64,000 nucleotides of DNA from Desmodus rotundus (Eukaryota > Chordata > Mammalia > Chiroptera > Phyllostomidae), in contig NC_071391.1 of the NCBI RefSeq assembly GCF_022682495.2, forward strand, positions 42,623,998-42,687,997, written 5' to 3'. The notes under the pieces are model-generated. The model was not told the origin of the DNA, did no database searches, and saw only the letters and a program-made list of their open reading frames with translations. The position numbers and the translations under genes are program-made. Of this stretch, positions 58,362 through 64,000 are shown piece by piece. Each line of letters begins with the position of its first letter. Positions within the stretch are counted from its first letter, which is position 1.

Positions 58362-60050
58362 CTGGAGCCAAAGGGTGTGTAGCCCTCATCAGTGCCTAAT
58401 ATCATAGATGTTTGGACTTCTTAACCTCTAAGAAGAACTGGAGCTAGAGCTGTGAAATGGACAGTCTTAATGGAGCCCAGAACCTGCTGAGGAGCCAGAC
58501 AACCCTTTCTTTGCACAATAGACAAAATTCCTTATATGAATATATGTAAACAGGGGTTTTTTTCCTCCCCTTGAGATTTCTGAGAATGAGAACTATACAA
58601 ATGATCATTCTCCATGGGATAGTAAATTCATGGCATGTGTTTCTGGCTCTAAATCTGGGTTTTATTTGGTTAGCACAGTTTTGTTTTTCTTAATGTTGGT
58701 TTATATGGAGCATGTACACTAAAATTCCAAACTGGCCCCTAATGTGATTGAGTTATAACATGTATAGAGGAGCCCCTGGGATTTCTTAGAGAAAAATTCC
58801 CGTATTTTGCTGTGTATAATGCACTCCCATGTATAGTGTGCACTCATATTTTTGGCCCAAATTTGCAGGAAAGAAATCTTGTTTTAATTTTTTAATCCAG
58901 TTTTTTATTTATATTTAGAACAAAACCAATTATTGTATTCTAGGGTATTATTTTGCATATGGAAATCATTGCTTTTTAGAGTTACACTTTTAACACATAA
59001 GCATAAATTTAAAAATTAAAAACATTTATATAGATATGGAATTAGTACTACCCATGTATAATGCACATCCTTATTTATCCCTAAAAAATTTGGGCAAAAA
59101 CAGTGCATATTATACACAGCAAAATATGGTACTTCCTTATAGGGATTGGAGAATGAACATCTAGAAGTGAAACTTCTGTGGAATCTGGTACCCTAAGAAC
59201 CTTCGAGGAACACTACAGCCTCTGTTGCTAGGCAGCATCGCATATTACCCTCATGTGCTCCTCTCAAGCCCTGAATGGGCCTCAAAGGAGAAGACCTGAG
59301 GACTCAGATGTACTACTGTCCTGGCCAAAGGAGTGCAAACATTCAACAAAGGATATTGGACTCCAGGATATCCTTCCTCTTGGGGTGGGAGGAGGGCAGA
59401 AGGGGAGAGTGGAGTGAAGGAGAGGGTTGAAGTGGGAGGAGGATTAGGATATTAAACCTTCTGGGAATTCCCTGGAAATTTTTTATTGTTGTCAAATCTG
59501 GGCCTCTGGGAAGGCCCAGAACTTAAAAAAAGGGAAATCCGGCATAAGAATGGCCAGGGCGAATGAGAAGTAGTAAGCTCCTTTATATCCATTAATTACT
59601 GTGAAGCTAAACTTGGCCCAGGCAGGCTGCCTATCACTCAAGGCTCAGAGGCTTGACTAGGGTGGTAGTTACAGAAAGACTTGGTGCTGTCTGCCAGGCC
59701 AAACCACTTGGTAGCAGGGCCCAACAGCTCCCCTATCCCCAATAAGATGAAAAGAAGACATTTTGGGCTGGACATTAGAGTGTATTGGGCCTAAACTCAC
59801 CCATTGTCTGAGATAATAAGGGTAAGGTAAAGAGGTCACTGTTGTAGCAGATAACTTCAGTGACAGCTATTCTGGTGGTATTTCACTGCACCTTCTCTAC
59901 TGATACTCATTTACAACCAACAAGGCTCTCCATCTCTCCCTGTGCTCCAGTTTGTCCACACATTATTACTAGAAAACCTGACATTATTTTGAGTGATGTA
60001 CTGAATACTCAAAGCATTTATTAAATAAACTTGTAACTGTGAATGCTTCT
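58362..60050 (+). other. Probable long 3' UTR of MRPL17
   Basis: No canonical poly(A) signal was found close to the stop. The first AATAAA with a GT-rich downstream region that I located is at 60024-60029 (TTAAATAAACTTGTAACTGTG). An ATTAAA near 59449 is an alternative. If the 60024 signal is used, the 3' UTR is about 1.7 kb and includes the DNA transposon at 58799-59131. Confidence 0.5.
58799..59131. mobile_element. Non-autonomous DNA transposon with terminal inverted repeats
   Basis: The ends CCGTATTTTGCTGTGTATAA and (complement) CCATATTTTGCTGTGTATAA form near-perfect terminal inverted repeats of about 25 bp. Similarity continues inward: GCCCAAATTT occurs as GGCCCAAATTTG on one side and AAATTTGGGC on the other. 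CCCATGTATA occurs in direct orientation near both ends. The right end is followed by TA and the left by TT, so a TA target with one mutation is possible. The family (Tc1/mariner-like or other) is not settled. It is 333 bp with no coding. Confidence 0.75.
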
Positions 60051-61867
60051 GCCCCAAAATTCAACCCTTCCTGTCTTTTCGGCATGAACATTCACCTCAT
60101 CTAGATAACTCGGACCCATTCCTGACTCTTAGAGAAAGTACTTTTCTTAATCTTAAAACCACATCTTTGTATTATTGGTAACAGGTGGATTATGGTTGAC
60201 TCTCATAGTGTTTACTCTTTGCCCCAGAAATATATCCCCTTTGGAGCTTTCAGCAGTTTCCTAAGTGCTTATTAAGCATCTGCTAGTACACATCAATTTA
60301 GGCACTAGGGACAGTCTTTACCAAGTCCTTGCCATATGTCAGGCTCTGGGCTACAGAGAAAAACAACCTCTCCCTTCAAGGAGTTCACAATCTAATGGCC
60401 CACCACTAACACCACAGTGGCCTCAAAGGACAGCTTCATCCCCCTTAATATTTTGGCCCAAATAAGAGTACATGAACCCTAGAACACTTACTAAAGGCTC
60501 AGGGACAACACGGGAAATAATACAGGGTCCAGCAGAAGTAAGACCTGCTTGATTGTGGTTGGTAGAGTAGTAATATGGGTGTAGTTAATTTATAGTTTTA
60601 ATCTGAATATTTCACTTAAAATGTCACTTAAAAGGTGTGTTTCACTGTGATATTGTTACAGAATTGAATGCTTATGATTTTGTAGTAAAGAAGGGGCATT
60701 ATTTGTGCCAGTCCCTGTACTATTGACTTTACTGATCTGGCTGCAAATAATAACTTTTCACCCCAGTTGTTGGAATATGCCCTCAAGTCCATCTAGGCAC
60801 CTCTTTAACAAATTTCAAACCCCCAAGAGAGATGCCCAGGTGCGTGGGAATTCTCTCTCCACTTTCAGAAGCTTGCAGCAAGGAAACCTGCAGTAATCCT
60901 TTTTTACTGCAAGTTTGTGCCTACCTCAAAAAATGAATTCAAGCCTCAACAGATCAGTGACACCGTATAAGCCCATTGTCCAAAGAAGACAAGACAACTA
61001 CAAAAGCCAGGGACTATTTTCTTGTACCCATCAACAGTCAGATTAACAAATCATGTTGAGTTTATTTCCACAATGTTTCTGAAATCTGCAGTCACATCTC
61101 TCCCTAGTCTGAAATTGATGACATCTCTATCATGGATTAATGTAACTTGCCTCCCTCCTCACTGCAGCCAGAGCAATAGAACCCTGATATCTTAATTCTA
61201 GGCTTGATAGCTCCTGTGGCTTTTTTCTTGTAGGAAAGGAGTCCAGATTCCTTATCGTGACTCCCTCAATGACTAGGCATCCACCTACTGTTACAGCTAC
61301 TTCCCTCACCTCTAATTTTAAGCTCCAGAAGCATGGAAGTCCTCATTTTGACTGTCCCCTTTGCACTGCTCCCCTTACCACTTGTGGTTGATGCAGTCTC
61401 TACTACTCAGAAAACCCTCCTCCCACTTTTACCCACCTAACTTTTTGCACAAACACGGCATCTCCTGGGTGGCTCTTCTGACCGACCACACACCTAAGTT
61501 CATTACTTCATGAACCTAGGTGCACTACAATGTTTAAATGATCCTCCGAATTCACCACATTGTATTACAGTTTCCCTACAGTGGGCTGGTTCCCAAACAT
61601 CCCTCCTAGATTACCAGTACTATAAAGCAGTCATAGTATTTCTGTCCCCTTGTTACTGATCCAGTGATGAACAGGCCTTAAACTAATTTCTGTTGAAACT
61701 GGTGTTTCTCAGAAAAAAATTTTATTGTGATCTTCAGATAAACATTTTACCTCAACACATTATTCACATATATAACTGAAACAAAAGCATTACAAAACAT
61801 TTACCTTTATAAATATGCACACTAATATTTCTACTCTTTTCTAGTTACTTTTTTAAAAATACTGGTC
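60051..61867. other. Intergenic DNA with probable L2-type relics
   Basis: Positions about 60290-60400 (CATATGTCAGGCTCTGGGCT ... TCAAGGAGTTCACAATCTAA) and about 61180-61500 (CCTCACTGCAGCCAGAGCAA ... TCTCCTGGGTGGCTCTTCTG) have the wording of ancient L2/MIR-age repeats. Nothing coding was recognised. Confidence 0.4.
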
Positions 61868-62078
61868 CTGCCCTGACTGGCATGGCTCAGTGGGTTGGGC
61901 CTCCTGCAAAGCCAAAGGTTGCCGGTTCAATTCGCCGTCAGGGCACATGCCTGGGTTGCGGACCAAGTCCTTTGTTGGGGGTGTGTAGGAGGCAACCTAT
62001 AGATGTTTCTTTTGCACGTCAACGTTTCTCTCCCTCTCCCTTCCTCTCTAAAAAAATTTATTTTTAAGAAAAGGGCTC
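61868..62078 (+). mobile_element. VES-type SINE
   Basis: CTGCCCTGACTGGCATGGCT head, GGTTGCCGGTTCAATTCGCC B-box region, GGGCACATGCCTGGGTTGCG, GAGGCAACCTATAGATG, a TC-rich run and AAAAAAATTTATTTTTAAG tail. This is the best preserved tRNA-like head in the window. Confidence 0.93.
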
Positions 62079-62189
62079 TTTAAAAATAAAACATACTGGT
62101 CTCAGTTCACTAAATTAATTTTACAGCTCACTAGTGGATTTCAACCTTTCCTGAAAAAACACTGATCTCAACCAGCATTATAGTAACTC

Positions 62190-63130
62190 ACTGTTGCCTT
62201 TGGGATAAAATCCAGGCTTATATCATGACACAGAGGCTTTCTATGCCCCAGATACAGCTACCTCTCATCTACCATTATCTGCCTTTACTCTTCATAGGAA
62301 GCTACTTGTTACTTTCTGAACACATACTTTTGTGCACGATTTACCTCCTATTTGTCATACCTCTGCTCAGAAGTGGCTTGAGGACTCCAAATTCCACTTC
62401 ACCCTCTAAATGGGGCTAGGTCCCTTACCTGTGTGCAGGTATAGTCCTCAGGGCTTATATCTACCAAAGCTTTCATCATACTATATCATAAATGCCAGTC
62501 TGCTTGACTGATTTCCTTCACTCAACTATCTGAGCTCCTGAAGCTAGAAACTGCTAGAAACTCATTCTTCTGGGTAACTTCCTACCAAAGGATCAGGTTC
62601 ATAATGGTGCTCAATATAAATTTATTAAAGGAGGAGGAGTAAGCTACATGTTATCCATGACATATTCAGCTCTCTGGCTGAGCTTTACAAAACAATAAAC
62701 ACTGTATTGTGTGCAGGGACAGTGCTAAGCTACACTGCTGAGTATACCAAGGCTAAGGAAATGGGCTTCTTCCTCTCCAAGGACTTATGTGCTCATAATG
62801 ACTGTCAAAAATGTAAGCATGATTCTAATTCATTTCCCACACGTTTCATGTTCCTGTTCCCTGAAATCTTTCTCACCAATCTACTGACAGAAAATACCTA
62901 TACATTTTCCAAGACTTAGCCAAAAGCTGAAGTGATGCATCTTTTGTGAAGTATTCACTGAATTCCCTAAACAAAGCTAGGTCGTTTTCCAGTGCCCCAG
63001 TTTCACACTGTACACCCTTCACTAGATAGCGAACTCCTTGAGCTTAGGCAAAGTACTTCGCTCTTGTGCCATCCAGTAGAGAACATGGGACAAAATAGGC
63101 ATCTAAAAATATGGACTGTGTCAATGCACT
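62190..63130 (+). mobile_element. LINE-2 relic(s)
   Basis: GGGATAAAATCCAGGCTTAT, CTACCTCTCATCTACCATTA and later ACTCCTTGAGCTTAGGCAAA ... AGGCATCTAAAAATATGGAC follow the order of the L2 3' end. A second L2-like end appears at about 62525-62640 (GAGCTCCTGAAGCTAGAAAC ... GCTCAATATAAATTTATTAA). It is heavily decayed and the boundaries are rough. Confidence 0.5.
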
Positions 63131-64000
63131 GAACAAAGTTCTTCAGCCTAGCTTGGTATGTAAAGCTCACTAACTCCTCCCTTCCCCAGTTTCCTCTTCA
63201 TCTGAAAAAGAACTTCCTGCAATGCTGATTTCCCATTGTTCACTACTGAGTGTACTCTTGAAGGCTTGCTTTCCTCTCCTTGCCCTTAAACACACAGGCA
63301 TATTATAACCCATGTCTCTGACTCTGGTATACTTGAGGTTCTCTAATAATAGAAATGATCTGTGTGCCTATATTTTAAGGGAAAGGGGTTTAAGCTTTTC
63401 TGGCATTTTACATTATGTTCCACAATATAAAAATCATTTTTTCAGTTATTAGTACTTAAGCATTGTACATTACATACACACATGAACTTCTGTCATAATT
63501 GACGCTCTAGGAAAATGGGACTTGTTAACACTGTGTCTTCACATATACCTCGGTACACCACCGTGTAGCCCAGCATGGGAAGCAGAGCATTAAAGCTTTA
63601 CTCCTGTTCACTTCAAGGCAATGAAAATACAAAGGCTGTGCCTAGGGGTGTCATGGAATACTTAATGTCATTGTCCTGACATAATTTCTAATTGTTTTCC
63701 CTTAAAATTGTCTCAGGAACTTTCCTACAGTTATCTTTTTATCCCAGAAGGATAAATGAAAGGTAAAATAGTTCAATTTTGTATGTGCTGAGTTTGAGAT
63801 GCCTGGGAGCATCTGGAGCTTGGGAAAGAGTTCTTTACTGGGAGAACAGATTGGGGAGTTGTCAGCAATTAAAGCTAAGGAAATGGATGGGGTGACTCCC
63901 AAGGAAAAGGAGGCAGAGGTTAGACATTAGGGGATGACAGGGTACAGAATCTAGGAAGGAGACTGAGAAATTGCCTTCTAAGAGGAAAGAGAACCTGCAA
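63131..64000. other. Intergenic DNA, no recognised feature
   Basis: No gene or clear repeat was recognised up to the end of the window. Confidence 0.35.

Overview
This is mammalian genomic DNA and almost certainly comes from a bat. Six tRNA-derived SINEs match the bat VES pattern: a tRNA-like head, GGCACATGCCTGGGTTG, GAGGCAAC, a pyrimidine-rich run and an A-rich tail. LINE-1 copies of one recent subfamily, and ORF1-only HAL1 elements as known from vesper bats, support this. I cannot name the species. A GVIN-type gene upstream of and in the same orientation as MRPL17 matches the neighbourhood that I recall at human 11p15.4.

Only two genes look functional. (1) 4015-11307 (+) is one giant uninterrupted coding exon of 2430 codons for an interferon-induced very large GTPase (GVIN1/VLIG family), with a poly(A) signal 110 bp past the stop. 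Reading the protein suggests a helical N-terminus, a MACPF/perforin-like segment, a degenerate GTPase-like segment, the canonical VLIG G domain, long coiled coils and a Cys/His-rich C-terminus. (2) 57215-58361 (+) is MRPL17, a mitochondrial large-subunit ribosomal protein, with three coding exons, a CpG-rich promoter with NRF-1-like sites and a probable long 3' UTR holding a DNA transposon.

The rest is mostly mobile-element strata. 1-3360 is old LINE-1 material. 11.8-15.5 kb has VES SINEs, a 5'-inverted L1 and a MaLR LTR. 16.0-17.0 kb has an LTR-like block between diverged direct repeats. 19.1-26.8 kb has a 3' L1 fragment inserted at the edge of a nearly full-length L1. 30.3-36.9 kb holds the relic of a second GVIN gene, broken by a class II solo LTR and a class I (gamma-type) provirus on the minus strand. 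That provirus carries a solo LTR inside its RNase H region. 39.3-45.9 kb is a HAL1 followed by older L1 sequence. 49.7-56.4 kb has two MaLR LTRs, a small hAT-like element and a second HAL1. After MRPL17 there are only L2-like relics and one SINE.

The two genes are not functionally linked; they are syntenic neighbours. The most interesting items are the intact giant GTPase with its unexpected N-terminal domain signatures, and the remnant of a lost paralogue about 19 kb downstream.
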